A DNA stretch of 64,000 bases from Mangrovimicrobium sp033283385 (lineage in GTDB: Bacteria > Pseudomonadota > Gammaproteobacteria > Pseudomonadales > Halieaceae). This document shows, piece after piece, positions 41,992-51,102 of the stretch (the stretch's first letter is position 1; each line of letters opens with the position of its first letter). Position numbers and translations under genes: made by a program. The notes beneath the pieces are model-generated. The model saw nothing but the letters and a program-made list of their open reading frames with translations, made no database searches and was not told the DNA's origin. The DNA lies in the NCBI GenBank assembly GCA_033283385.1, contig JAWMQQ010000001.1:620001-684000 (forward strand). The letters are read 5' to 3'.

Positions 41992-43989
41992 TCACTGCTG
42001 GAACTGCGCTTCGGCGCGCTGCAGTTCCACGGCTACAGGTTGCTTTGCCAGCACGGGCCTGTCTTTTACAACAAGCGATTTCTTGCCCGCTGAACTCTCC
42101 TGTGCAAGTGCCATTTCACCAAGGCTGGCCATCACGGGAGCGCTGAGGTAACTCAACCCGCTCAACATCAGCATCACGGTGACCAGCAGTTCGATACTTG
42201 GAGCGTCGAAGCTAATCTGGGTAAAGGCGATCGCCGCCACCGAGATTGACAGCAACCCGCGCAGCGTTTCCCAGCCAGTCGACTTGAGGGCGGTCATCCC
42301 AGAAGGCAGGGCCTTGAACTTGTTGGTTCGGGTCCAGGCCAGCGGCTTCCTGCTGAACAGACCGGCAATGGACGCCACTTCCCGCGTGTGCAGCAGGGCC
42401 ATGCTGGCCAACTGCGCCATCAAGGTTTGCCTGATGGATGCGCCGATCATCCGGTACTCGAGAAAACGGATAACCAGGGCGGACACGGTGCCCACGGCCA
42501 GAACATAAAACAGGAAATGCGGCAGGGTAATAGAGATGCCGAGACCGATCAGCAGCATCAGCAGCACCGGTGTCAGCAGCCATGCCATGAAACTGCCCAC
42601 GAACTGGAACCCTTCGGTGCAGTGCATCAGTTCGAAGATCTTCTGTGAAGGGGACATGGTACAGTCCCGGCTGAGGATGTTGGACAGCAGCGTGCGGTAA
42701 TGCCGCTTCAACTGCTGTGCCGGACCGGCAGTCCAGCGGAAGCGCTGCTTCTTGTAGTCGGTAAAAGTTTCCGGAATCAGGCCGCGGCCAAAGGTGTCTG
42801 CAAGTGCAATGGACTTGTAACCGAGATCGTGGATGCGGATTGCGATCTCGGAATCCTCCGTCAGGCACCACTCCGCCCATCCCCCGGCGTCGTCCAGTGC
42901 CTTGCGACGAATCAGGCACATGGTCCCGACCGTATACGCCGAGCTCCACTCATTCAGCGTCGGCAACAGCTGCTTGTAGGTCGGCATGTATTCCCAGTAG
43001 CAGGACTCCAGGTAGAACGTATCACCCCACTCGCGGTAATCGTGGGACGTCTGCACGAAGCCGATTTTCTCGTCGGCGAAAAACCCGGTGAGGCGCGAGA
43101 GAAAATCGGGTTCCGCGACATAATCGCTGTCGACGCAGGCAATGATCTGCGCGTCTTTGGCAGTGTGGGGTGCGAGATAGTTGAGTGCACCAGCCTTGGC
43201 GCCCTCCAGTTTGTCGACGTGGAAAAACCTGAAACGCTCGCCCAGCATCTCGCAGTGTCGTTGCAGGGGAAGCCAGAGCTTGGGGTCCGGGGTGTTGTTG
43301 TCGATCACCAGGACTTCGTATTCCGGATAATCCAGCAGAGCCAGGGCGTCGAGCGTCCGGATAACGACCTCGGGCGGTTCCGCATAGCAGGGGACGTGTA
43401 TGGAGACCTTGGGCCTGAAGTCGCGGGCTGTTCCGTTTAACGGAGCGCGTGGGCGCTTCCAGTCGCGGCGCCCCAGCAGGGCTACCAGTATCCAGAGTTT
43501 GCTCAGCCCCAGCGGCAGCAGCGGCAGGGATAGGATGAACATGGCGCCGAGCACGTAAAATACAGTGTTCGGCACGTTCAGACTGATCAGGAAATGGATT
43601 GCCCATGCCGTTGCGAACAGGAAAAACTGCACCGAGGCGACAAGCAGCAGCAGGCCGGCGACGTTGAATGCCCTGAAAAGCGAGGCGAAAATCACCAGCA
43701 TCAGGATGCTGGCAGCGCTCGCAAAGTTCAGTGTCTCGAGGTGTAGCCCCCACAGGTAGCCGGTGCCGTAACAACCGCCGTAAACGACCGCGAACGTCAT
43801 CCACCATGCGCTGGCGCCGAGCTTCCAGGTGTTCTGTGCGACGACGACAAGCGCCGAAAACCCCATAAATATCGATGAAAACAGCAGTAATGTTTCGTAA
43901 CTGCCAAAAGAAACCCCCAGGCTTTCTTCCATCCCGATCCCCCAACAAATTACCCCAAGAAAAAGCAGCGCAAAGACAAACGAGGTCAT
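41992..43989 (-). CDS. Cellulose-synthase-like family 2 glycosyltransferase
   Basis: The 665-residue inner-membrane protein has about six N-terminal helices, a cytosolic glycosyltransferase domain (about 190-430), and four to five C-terminal helices. The catalytic set is complete: VSIHVPCYAEPPEVV, VLVIDNNTPD, the DxD site VDSDYVAEPDF, TEDSEIAIRIHDLGY, and QRFRW for QxxRW. This is the processive polysaccharide synthase type (BcsA/HasA/ChvB-like). There is no PilZ domain, so activation by c-di-GMP would need another protein. I use the ATG at 43989; an upstream in-frame TTG at 43995 is possible. The polymer is unknown. Confidence 0.9.
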   Translation of the reverse strand: MTSFVFALLFLGVICWGIGMEESLGVSFGSYETLLLFSSIFMGFSALVVVAQNTWKLGASAWWMTFAVVYGGCYGTGYLWGLHLETLNFASAASILMLVIFASLFRAFNVAGLLLLVASVQFFLFATAWAIHFLISLNVPNTVFYVLGAMFILSLPLLPLGLSKLWILVALLGRRDWKRPRAPLNGTARDFRPKVSIHVPCYAEPPEVVIRTLDALALLDYPEYEVLVIDNNTPDPKLWLPLQRHCEMLGERFRFFHVDKLEGAKAGALNYLAPHTAKDAQIIACVDSDYVAEPDFLSRLTGFFADEKIGFVQTSHDYREWGDTFYLESCYWEYMPTYKQLLPTLNEWSSAYTVGTMCLIRRKALDDAGGWAEWCLTEDSEIAIRIHDLGYKSIALADTFGRGLIPETFTDYKKQRFRWTAGPAQQLKRHYRTLLSNILSRDCTMSPSQKIFELMHCTEGFQFVGSFMAWLLTPVLLMLLIGLGISITLPHFLFYVLAVGTVSALVIRFLEYRMIGASIRQTLMAQLASMALLHTREVASIAGLFSRKPLAWTRTNKFKALPSGMTALKSTGWETLRGLLSISVAAIAFTQISFDAPSIELLVTVMLMLSGLSYLSAPVMASLGEMALAQESSAGKKSLVVKDRPVLAKQPVAVELQRAEAQFQQ

Positions 43990-44251
43990 GCGCAATACAA
44001 AGTCACATATTCAGCGTAGCTCGCTGCAAAAAACTTGCAAAAAAATTTTGGTCAAATTATGGTCAATTTTCCACAGGGGTCAGAGTCCGTCGCCTGACTA
44101 CGTCAAATGACGTAGAGGTCGACGTCGGGGATGCAGTTCGAGTGGGAGTTCCCCCTATACTGGCAAAAGCGGACAGATCAACTTCGGCGGAATTCCAGTG
44201 TTCTGGACGACGACAGCTATCCAATCGAGGTACGTGCATATCTTCAACGCG
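43990..44251. promoter_or_regulatory. Divergent control region of the polysaccharide module, with perfect dyad 44098-44115
   Basis: The region carries the promoters of the synthase gene and of the export-protein gene. It contains a perfect dyad CTACGTCA-aa-TGACGTAG at 44098-44115, a good operator candidate. A CCCTATACT segment around 44151-44160 could hold a -10 hexamer for the rightward gene. At 44041-44090 is a run of GGTCAA/GGTCAGAGTC pieces that looks like a degraded REP or RAYT-type end. Confidence 0.5.
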
Positions 44252-45781
44252 ATGCGACCAGGGCCTGTTTGCCCGCTATTCGCGCTGATTCTGGCGTCCT
44301 GCCTGCTGGCGAGCGCTTCGGTCCTGGCCGGGAATCCCGACGAGTCCGCGAACCTGAATGATCGTGTCTGGCAGATCATTGCGGCGGGCGATCAACTGGT
44401 CAAAGCCAGCGAGCGCGACAAGGCGTCCGAGCGCTACCGTGAAGCCGCCAGCCTGGCCAGGGGCAAGCTTTCCCCTGCAATACAGGTGGAAGTCGGTTAT
44501 CGCCTGGTCGGCATCGGCGACCTGAATGGGGCGATCGACGTCTTGCGGGAAACCTGTGATCCGCGAACCAATGAGCAGAATACCTGCCTGACGCTGGTCA
44601 AATTCCTGGCCTGGAGCGGGCAGCCCATCGCCGCAGCGAAGCTGGGTGAAAAGCTGATAGAGAACGGACACGACGACCCGGAAATCCGCCTGAACCAGGC
44701 TATCGCGTTGAGTTGGCAGGGTGATGGGCAGGGTGCGCTGGACCTCTACAGCGGCCTGGCCGACGACAGTGACGACCTGAACGTCTCCGTCGGGTACATC
44801 AACAGTCTCCTGGCAACAGGCAGGTACGCACGGGCTGTCGACCTGCGCGAGCAGTTGACCGCTACCAACGACGGTGAACGCGAACTGCTCCGGGGATTCG
44901 ACACACGACTGCGCCGGGATTACGGTAGCGGCCTGTATTTCGCCGCGGAAGAGTACGAAGACATCTACAACGCTGGCTTCGAGAGTCGGGAAATCGCGCT
45001 GCTGGGCCGCGTCCTGGACGCGAGATACTCCCTGAAATACAGCTGGATGAGCAGCACCGATGGCTTCCAGGACCTCGACTACAACACCTTCGACGTGTGG
45101 GGAGAAACCCAGTTCGGGCGGGTGATGCTCGCCGGCAGTGTCGGCAGGGCCATCCCGAAGGATAACGAGTTCGACCCGGTGACAATCGGCAGCGTGAACC
45201 TGAAATTCAGCCTGCCGCTCACCTGGATAACCCTCAGGGCCGCCCGCGAGCAGGTCACGGACTCCCCGCTTGCGCTGCGCAATGGCCTGCTGCGCGACTC
45301 CTACGAAGCGTTCCTGAGTTACCGCCCGGCAGATCGATGGCAATTGCAGCTGTTCGGTAAATCCAGCAGTTTCAGCGACCACAACAACGCGCAGGAGTAC
45401 AGTGCGCAGGGCTCCTATACCTTCCGTCTCGGGCAGCCCCGAATGGTGGCCAGCCTGAAGTACGAAGAGATCAGCTACGACGAAATCACGTTCACCGGAT
45501 ACTTCAGCCCGACCAGCATCACCGCGGAAAAGTTCATCCTCTCCGGAAACTACGCCAATAACCGCTTTGCCGCCAACCTGGAGCTCTACGTCGGCAGCCA
45601 GACGCTGGAGTGGTTCGGTGCCACCAACGAGAGTGTCGTGGTCGGATTGAACGCGGCGTTGAGCTTCCAGTTCAGCCGCGGGCTGCTCAATCTTTCCTGG
45701 GAGAAGGCAGACCTGGGAATAGACCAGTCGAACAGCTACCGTTACGAGCGCAAGAATATCAACGGCTTTGTCTATTTCTGA
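44252..45781 (+). CDS. TPR plus outer-membrane beta-barrel protein (PgaA/YaiO-like exporter)
   Basis: The 509-residue protein has a signal peptide (FALILASCLLASASVLAG). Residues about 30-230 are helical repeats of TPR type (YREAASLARGKL, YRLVGIGDLNGAIDVLRE, LIENGHDDPEIRLNQAIAL). Residues about 235-509 are antiparallel barrel strands ending NGFVYF with a C-terminal Phe. This is the layout of polysaccharide exporters such as PgaA, or the barrel alone of YaiO. It is divergent from the synthase and acyltransferase genes, so it likely exports their polymer through the outer membrane. I choose the ATG at 44252; 44198 would add residues before the signal peptide. Confidence 0.82.
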   Translation: MRPGPVCPLFALILASCLLASASVLAGNPDESANLNDRVWQIIAAGDQLVKASERDKASERYREAASLARGKLSPAIQVEVGYRLVGIGDLNGAIDVLRETCDPRTNEQNTCLTLVKFLAWSGQPIAAAKLGEKLIENGHDDPEIRLNQAIALSWQGDGQGALDLYSGLADDSDDLNVSVGYINSLLATGRYARAVDLREQLTATNDGERELLRGFDTRLRRDYGSGLYFAAEEYEDIYNAGFESREIALLGRVLDARYSLKYSWMSSTDGFQDLDYNTFDVWGETQFGRVMLAGSVGRAIPKDNEFDPVTIGSVNLKFSLPLTWITLRAAREQVTDSPLALRNGLLRDSYEAFLSYRPADRWQLQLFGKSSSFSDHNNAQEYSAQGSYTFRLGQPRMVASLKYEEISYDEITFTGYFSPTSITAEKFILSGNYANNRFAANLELYVGSQTLEWFGATNESVVVGLNAALSFQFSRGLLNLSWEKADLGIDQSNSYRYERKNINGFVYF

Positions 45782-45810
45782 ACCTGGCACTGCTGGTGGC
45801 AGGAAGCTCA

Positions 45811-45837
45811 AAAGGGCCGCTCACGAGGCGGTTTTTT
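45811..45837 (+). terminator. Weak intrinsic terminator after the barrel gene
   Basis: CCGC-tcacgag-GCGG with a following T6 run lies about 35 bases after the stop. The stem is short (four pairs plus a wobble). It is a plausible terminator for the plus strand. Confidence 0.45.
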
Positions 45838-45844
45838 CATGCAT

Positions 45845-45874
45845 AAAAAAAAGGGCCGGCATCGCTGCCGGCCC
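45845..45874 (-). terminator. Strong intrinsic terminator of the protease gene
   Basis: On the minus strand GGGCCGGCA-gcga-TGCCGGCCC is followed by a run of eight T. It is 22 bases past the protease stop. The stem has nine perfect pairs. Confidence 0.9.
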
Positions 45875-45896
45875 TGTGGGTCGATGGGGTGTGAGC

Positions 45897-48890
45897 TTAC
45901 TCGATCACCACCGATTCGTTGCCTTCCGGCGCGCCACCGCGGAACAGCAGCAGTGCGCCTTCGGTACCGGACAGGTTGCCCTTGACGCTGCCGCCGGCAG
46001 GCACGGTCTGGTACCCGGACTTGTTGCCCTGGAAGGTCACCGGCGAGTTGTCGACACCGGGTCCGCCGACATTGATCGTGTCGAAGTAGTCGGTGTCGTT
46101 GCCGGTGAAGTACAGGTCGTAGGCGTAGCCGAAGCCGACCTTGATCGCCTTGTGGGTCTGGCCGCTGCCGTCCAGGCCGATCTGCTCCGCGCAGACGGTC
46201 AGCACGGTGTCCGCGCTGTTGGTCTCGTGATCCGTGTAGAAGTAGATCGACTGGACTCCCGCCACGTAATCAATCGCCCAGACTGCATTGCGGCCGTCGC
46301 TGAGGTCGCCCGCGGAGTCGAAGTTGAAGATGTTCGCCTCGGGGTTGCCGTCGCCGTCGTAGTCCAGGTAGAGATCCCAGGAGTTGGGCACGTCGGCGTG
46401 AACCTGGCGCTCCCAGGAGGTGACGGCAAAGCTGAGCAGGAACGACTTCTTGTCGCTGCAGTAACCGGCCGGTACGGGCGTGGTGCGGTAGCCGATAGCC
46501 TTGAAGTCGGTTATCGGGCTGTTCGCCCCGCGCTCGCCTTCAGGCAGGTCGTCGCTGGTCGCGATCAGGTTGTAGGCCTCCACGTAGGTGTCGGCTGCGC
46601 CCGAATTGCTCAGGATGAATTTGCCGTTGCCGCCCGAGGTGGAGATATTGCCCGATTTGCGCGGCAGGATATGCCAGGGCAGGTGGATGTCGTTGTCCTC
46701 GCCCGCGGCATCCAGACTCACGTAACCATCGTACTCCAGGTCGGTGATCCAGGCCGGGTCGGCGCCCAGGCTGCCGGAGTTGCCGTACCAGGCTTTCAGG
46801 GCGTCCGCGCTCACCGAGACGGTCACGTTGAACTGCGCGGTGCCGCCGGCGGGCACGTCGATGGAGCTCTGGCTGGCGCTCACGGTAACCGCGCCGGTGT
46901 CATCCGCATCGTAGCGGAAGGACGTCGATACCGAGTAGGAGACATCGTCGCCACCGTAGTTGGTCAGCAGTACGGTCTTGGTGATCGAGGCGTCCTGCCA
47001 GGCATCGAGGAAGCCGAAGGACAGCGCCGGGGAGAGTGTGTCGATATCCCAGGCAGCGACCGCGGTGTTGAGTGCGCGGTTGGCGCGCACCTCGCCGCCA
47101 CCGATGCGCGCGATCGGCGCCAGGCCGGTGAACGGGTCTGTCTGGATGTTGGTCTCGCCGGTGTTGACCAGCTTGGCGCGTACTTCTGCCGGGCTCAGGT
47201 TGGCGTCGTCCGCAAGCAGCAGCGCGGCCGAACCTGCGACCATCGGCGTTGCGCCCGAGGTGCCGCCGAATGCGCCGGTACCGGTGCCGGTGCCGGCGAT
47301 GGCAGAAACGGATGCGCCGGGTGCGCCGATCTCCGGCTTGATCAGGGCGTTGTACTGGATGCTGGGTCCACGGGCCGAGGAGCCGACCATCTGCATGACC
47401 AGCGGCAGGACGTTGCCCGGGTCGATGGTCGCGACACCGTTACCGACGGACTTGAGAAAGTTCGAATCCGCCTGGCTGATCATGTAGCCGGGAATGGTGA
47501 TCGGGCCATCGCCGCCATCGCCGCCGGAGAACGGTGCGCCGGGGGCGACAAGGCCGATGATGCCTGCGACTGCGCCGGCGTTCTGGGCGTTGAAGATTTT
47601 CAGGGTGAAGTTACAGGCGCCGCGATCGATCAGTGCCACGGTGCCGGAGAGATCGTCGGTGTAGGGCGAGCAGCCATTGGCGTTGGTGCCGTCGAGGTTG
47701 CCGTACTGCAGTGGTCCCGCGACCGCGCCGCCGGGGGCTACCGACCACGGCTGGAAGACTGCGGGTACTGATCCGTCACCGGCGGCGATCAGCTGCAAGC
47801 TGGCCGATGGCACCTGGGTTTGCGCCACGCTGAGGGCGGAGGGGGTCGCCGATGGGGTGCTGACGATATACGGTTTGTCCGAGGCGTTGCCTGCTGCGGC
47901 AACAGTGAGGATACCCAGTTCGGTCGCGCCGTCGACAGCGGCGGACAGGTCGTCGTCGAATGCCTGGCCGTAGTCGGAGCCCAGGGACATGTTGAGGATG
48001 TCCAGGTGGTCGCTGGTATCGCCGTTGCCGTCGGGGTCGGCGGCATACTCGACCGCGTTGAGCAGCGCGACACCGGAACAGGCTGTGGAGATCGAGGAGC
48101 AGACCTTCAGGGCCCAGAGGTCGACCCCGGGTGCGACGCCGATTGCACCGCCGATGATATCGGCCACATGGGTGCCATGGCCGGCTTCCGGGCCGTCATC
48201 CAGCGGGTCGTCGTCCGGCGTGACGTCGCCATCCGGCCATACGCCACCGACGAAGTCCTTGCCGCCGACAACCTTGGCGGTCGGGAAGGTACCCGGCTCC
48301 ACTATCGTGCCGTCGTTGTTGTTGTAGTCGTCGACATTGCCCGAGCCGCCTAGGGCGGCGTGGGTGTAGTCGATACCGCTGTCCACGACCCCGACGCTGA
48401 CGCCGGCGCCACCGTTGGGACCGACCTGGTCGACGGCCGCGCCGATGTAGGGGACGGTTTCGCTCAGGGTCATGTGGTAGCGACCGATTTCACGGATGGC
48501 GGTGACGGACGGGTTGGCTGCGAGTGTGGGCAGCGCGGCCGCATCCACTTCCACCATCACGGCGTTGAGCACCTTGCTCAGTGAACCCAGTTTTTTCGCG
48601 CCCGCCGCTGCCAGTGCAGCATCCAGCGCCTGCTGTTGTTTTGCGACCTTCTGCAACTGGCCCTTGCGACCGCCTGATGCGGCCAGCGAGGGCTGGCTGA
48701 GGCGCAGGATTACCTGGACCCTGCCGCTGGCGTTCGACAGGCCGCGATCGATCTTGCTGAGGTGGTTGGAAACGACAGGTTCGGCGAGGCGCATTGAATC
48801 CAGCTGGGCCGGGACTTTGCTATCTGGCACGGCGTACGCGGCGGATGCCACGGCGACGGCGGAAGCCAGTATCAACTTCGAGAATTGCAC
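45897..48890 (-). CDS. Secreted subtilisin-like serine protease (S8), GTG start
   Basis: The 997-residue protein has a signal peptide (FSKLILASAVAVASAAYA). An inhibitor-I9-like propeptide region spans about 45-140. The catalytic domain has VVDSGIDYTH (Asp), GHGTHVADI (His) and GGTSGATPMVAGSAALL (Ser). A PA-type insert (about 395-480, with the segment GAVAGIIGLVAPG) sits before the Ser, followed by beta-sandwich C-terminal domains. The start is the GTG at 48890, since GGAGG lies seven bases upstream. The upstream ATG frame (48926) has no such site. The enzyme is probably secreted to feed on protein or process surface proteins. Confidence 0.9.
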   Translation of the reverse strand: MQFSKLILASAVAVASAAYAVPDSKVPAQLDSMRLAEPVVSNHLSKIDRGLSNASGRVQVILRLSQPSLAASGGRKGQLQKVAKQQQALDAALAAAGAKKLGSLSKVLNAVMVEVDAAALPTLAANPSVTAIREIGRYHMTLSETVPYIGAAVDQVGPNGGAGVSVGVVDSGIDYTHAALGGSGNVDDYNNNDGTIVEPGTFPTAKVVGGKDFVGGVWPDGDVTPDDDPLDDGPEAGHGTHVADIIGGAIGVAPGVDLWALKVCSSISTACSGVALLNAVEYAADPDGNGDTSDHLDILNMSLGSDYGQAFDDDLSAAVDGATELGILTVAAAGNASDKPYIVSTPSATPSALSVAQTQVPSASLQLIAAGDGSVPAVFQPWSVAPGGAVAGPLQYGNLDGTNANGCSPYTDDLSGTVALIDRGACNFTLKIFNAQNAGAVAGIIGLVAPGAPFSGGDGGDGPITIPGYMISQADSNFLKSVGNGVATIDPGNVLPLVMQMVGSSARGPSIQYNALIKPEIGAPGASVSAIAGTGTGTGAFGGTSGATPMVAGSAALLLADDANLSPAEVRAKLVNTGETNIQTDPFTGLAPIARIGGGEVRANRALNTAVAAWDIDTLSPALSFGFLDAWQDASITKTVLLTNYGGDDVSYSVSTSFRYDADDTGAVTVSASQSSIDVPAGGTAQFNVTVSVSADALKAWYGNSGSLGADPAWITDLEYDGYVSLDAAGEDNDIHLPWHILPRKSGNISTSGGNGKFILSNSGAADTYVEAYNLIATSDDLPEGERGANSPITDFKAIGYRTTPVPAGYCSDKKSFLLSFAVTSWERQVHADVPNSWDLYLDYDGDGNPEANIFNFDSAGDLSDGRNAVWAIDYVAGVQSIYFYTDHETNSADTVLTVCAEQIGLDGSGQTHKAIKVGFGYAYDLYFTGNDTDYFDTINVGGPGVDNSPVTFQGNKSGYQTVPAGGSVKGNLSGTEGALLLFRGGAPEGNESVVIE

Positions 48891-49207
48891 GGTGAAACCT
48901 CCAAAATTTTTTTCGGGAACAGCCAACGAGCGCCTTGCCGAAGTGTCGGCGAGGTGTGGATTCCAGAGATTTGGGTGGTTCTTAACTCTGCGATGTAAAG
49001 CGCTGGTGTCGTTAGGCCGTCCTGGAGTTATCGGATTGCGCCGGCCCCGCCTCGGCGGGGTGCGACAGTGGTATCAAGAATTGGTCACGACTGGAGACTT
49101 GTCAAATATGATGTCTCAGGCGGGCTGGACAGCCTGTGTGTGGACAGGTGAAACCTGTGAGTGGCGGGCCTTGCGGCCGGCCGGTGAACCCACCGCAATC
49201 GGCCTCG
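48891..49207. other. Intergenic spacer between FadL-type and protease genes
   Basis: This 317-base spacer contains the protease promoter and the end of the operon to its right. I see a GC-rich hairpin CCCCGCC-tc-GGCGGGG (49045-49060) and a perfect dyad ACAGGT-gaa-ACCTGT (49144-49158) near the FadL stop. Neither has a T tract. No gene is supported here. Confidence 0.35.
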
Positions 49208-50434
49208 CTAGAGCGCCCCGTACGAGAGACTGAGCTGGAACAGCAGGGTATAGCGAGTCGTATACTCGCCCTGGAACGAGCCGATGCCGGGTATGGGCTC
49301 TGTAGTCACCGGTGCATCGCCGAAGTCCATGTAGCTCAGCGCCGCTTTCACCCGGTAGTCCGGTTTCCACTGCCACTGCGCGGCCACGCCGGCGGAGAAG
49401 ATGGAATCGAGGCGCAGGGTCATGGTCCGGTCATCGTCGTCGATGAACTGGTTGGTCAGCATGCCGCCGACGCCCAGCATCCAGCGCGGCGCTACCGGCC
49501 AGGTATAACTCAGCGCGAGGCCGTAGATATCGTTGTACTGGTTGTCGGACTCGATGAACCCCTCGCCATTGAAGTAGAACTCGGAGAGCTGGAACTCGCT
49601 GAAATTGATCCACGCGGCGTCGACGGTGACCGCGTGGCCGTTGGGGAATTCGTGGTAATAGCCAGCGAGCACAGACTGCGGCGAGGTACTTTCCACCGTG
49701 ACCCTGGCGCCGATTGCGCCCAGGCGCTGCATGACTTCCGTGGTCCTCGGCCCGAGACCGGAGAGCTTGTTCTTGCCCTTTTGCCTGGCGTCGATCGCCG
49801 AGTTGTAGGTGATTCCCCAGCGCGTCTGCTCGCTCGCCTGGTAGAGCGCGGAGAAGCCGTAGCCGAATTCGGTGCTGTCGGTTTCGATTCGCGATGTCCC
49901 GTCGCCAAAGCCCGGGTCGAAGATGTTGGCGACTGCACGTTCCTGCTCGTAGCTGGCGTAGGTGATCGCGACGCTGCCCGCGACAGACCATCGATCATTC
50001 AGTTTGTAGGCCAGGCTGGGCAGGGCGCTGATATACAGCGAATCGTATTCGCGCATGAAGTAGCGGCCCGGCCAGTCGCCGAGGTCGTCGGAGAAACCCG
50101 CCCCCAGCACGGTAAAGGCAAAGGTGTAGCGGTCGTTCAGGGGTTCGATGTAGAAGATTCGCGGCACCACGGTGTCGCCCGAATCCTTCGACGCATCCAG
50201 GTTGCCGCGCTCGGAGAATCCGCTCTCCCACTTAGATTCGCTGTGGAACAGCATCAGTTCGCCTTCGAGTGCGCGCTTGCTGAATCGCGCGCTACCGGCA
50301 GGGTTGTTGCCGGCGGTGGCAGCGCTGTCCGCGGTTGCCGCCAGTCCGGAGATGCCGGGGTAGGGGCGGGCGGCGACGTGCGCGGCCTGGGCGGTCAGCA
50401 GGATCGCCAGTGCTGTCCGGGCTGGTATTTTCAA
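49208..50434 (-). CDS. FadL/OmpP1-type outer-membrane channel, TTG start
   Basis: The 408-residue protein has a signal peptide (TALAILLTAQAAHVAA) and a FadL-like start of the mature part, GLAATADSAATAGNNPAGSAR, matching the NPA hatch motif. The rest is long beta-strands with aromatic girdles ending LLFQLSLSYGAL. FadL-type channels let hydrophobic molecules such as fatty acids or aromatics cross the outer membrane. The start codon is a TTG at 50434 with AGGGAG seven bases upstream. It is the last gene of the operon running from 58135. Confidence 0.87.
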   Translation of the reverse strand: MKIPARTALAILLTAQAAHVAARPYPGISGLAATADSAATAGNNPAGSARFSKRALEGELMLFHSESKWESGFSERGNLDASKDSGDTVVPRIFYIEPLNDRYTFAFTVLGAGFSDDLGDWPGRYFMREYDSLYISALPSLAYKLNDRWSVAGSVAITYASYEQERAVANIFDPGFGDGTSRIETDSTEFGYGFSALYQASEQTRWGITYNSAIDARQKGKNKLSGLGPRTTEVMQRLGAIGARVTVESTSPQSVLAGYYHEFPNGHAVTVDAAWINFSEFQLSEFYFNGEGFIESDNQYNDIYGLALSYTWPVAPRWMLGVGGMLTNQFIDDDDRTMTLRLDSIFSAGVAAQWQWKPDYRVKAALSYMDFGDAPVTTEPIPGIGSFQGEYTTRYTLLFQLSLSYGAL

Positions 50435-50458
50435 GCAAGACTCCCTGGGTTGTCCTGG

Positions 50459-51070
50459 CTAGCCAATGGTATCCGTGGCCGTGTCCATCAGGATGTAGAT
50501 TCCGGCGCCGATCATCACCAGCGGCACCAGCCGCTCGCCGATAGCGCCGACGCGTCGCCGCAGTTCCGGGTGGCCCGCGATAATGCCGGCGAGCGAGACC
50601 CATAACCCCGCGCTCACCATGTATGCGGCGGTACCCCAGGCGAGCGACGCACGCTCGCTCTCCGCCACCAGCGGAATGAAGATGGCGAGGCTGTCGGCGC
50701 TGTTGCCCAGCATCAGCAGGGCTGTTGCGAGCATACCTGCGCCGCTCCCGCGCGGCTTCGCCAGTTCGGCCGCACTTGCGGATGCACCGTTCGTCGTGGC
50801 GCGGGAAATCATCAGGTAGCAGCCCATGCCTATCGGTACGAACCCGAGGTAACCAATGTACGCCGGGCTTACCAGGTCGTCGAGCAGCAGGCCCAGCGCC
50901 GCCAGTGCCAGCACGACCGCACAGGCCAGCAGGAAGCCGGCGCGGTGGCGCGCCCGGCTGCCGGGCTCGGCGACCATGAGGACCACCAGCAACATCAGGT
51001 TGTCGATATTGGTACCGGCAAAGCTCAGCAGTACCACGGTGATCGGGCCAAGGATTTCCACCGCGCTCAT
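50459..51070 (-). CDS. CadD-like inner-membrane transporter
   Basis: The 203-residue membrane protein has six helices and the paired signatures FAGTNIDNLMLLVVLM and LGNSADSLAIFIPLVAE, which resemble the cadmium-resistance CadD group of the LysE superfamily. Acidic residues in the helices (TNIDN, GNSADS) fit cation export. A metal role is only a family guess. The stop lies 24 bases before the FadL gene start and the ATG at 51070 lies 32 bases after the glycine-zipper gene stop. Its presence in an otherwise envelope-protein operon is odd. Confidence 0.78.
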   Translation of the reverse strand: MSAVEILGPITVVLLSFAGTNIDNLMLLVVLMVAEPGSRARHRAGFLLACAVVLALAALGLLLDDLVSPAYIGYLGFVPIGMGCYLMISRATTNGASASAAELAKPRGSGAGMLATALLMLGNSADSLAIFIPLVAESERASLAWGTAAYMVSAGLWVSLAGIIAGHPELRRRVGAIGERLVPLVMIGAGIYILMDTATDTIG

Positions 51071-51102
51071 CTCGTGGCAGTGTGCTCCGGGCTGCCAGTC
51101 AC

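Noticed and set aside
44067..44075. TTTTCCACA as a DnaA box
   Set aside because: It is a single near-match with no clustering, inside a stretch better explained as a repeat relic.
45768..47771. Long plus-strand frame opposite the protease gene
   Set aside because: It mirrors a gene with an intact catalytic triad. The translated product is low-complexity and lacks motifs.
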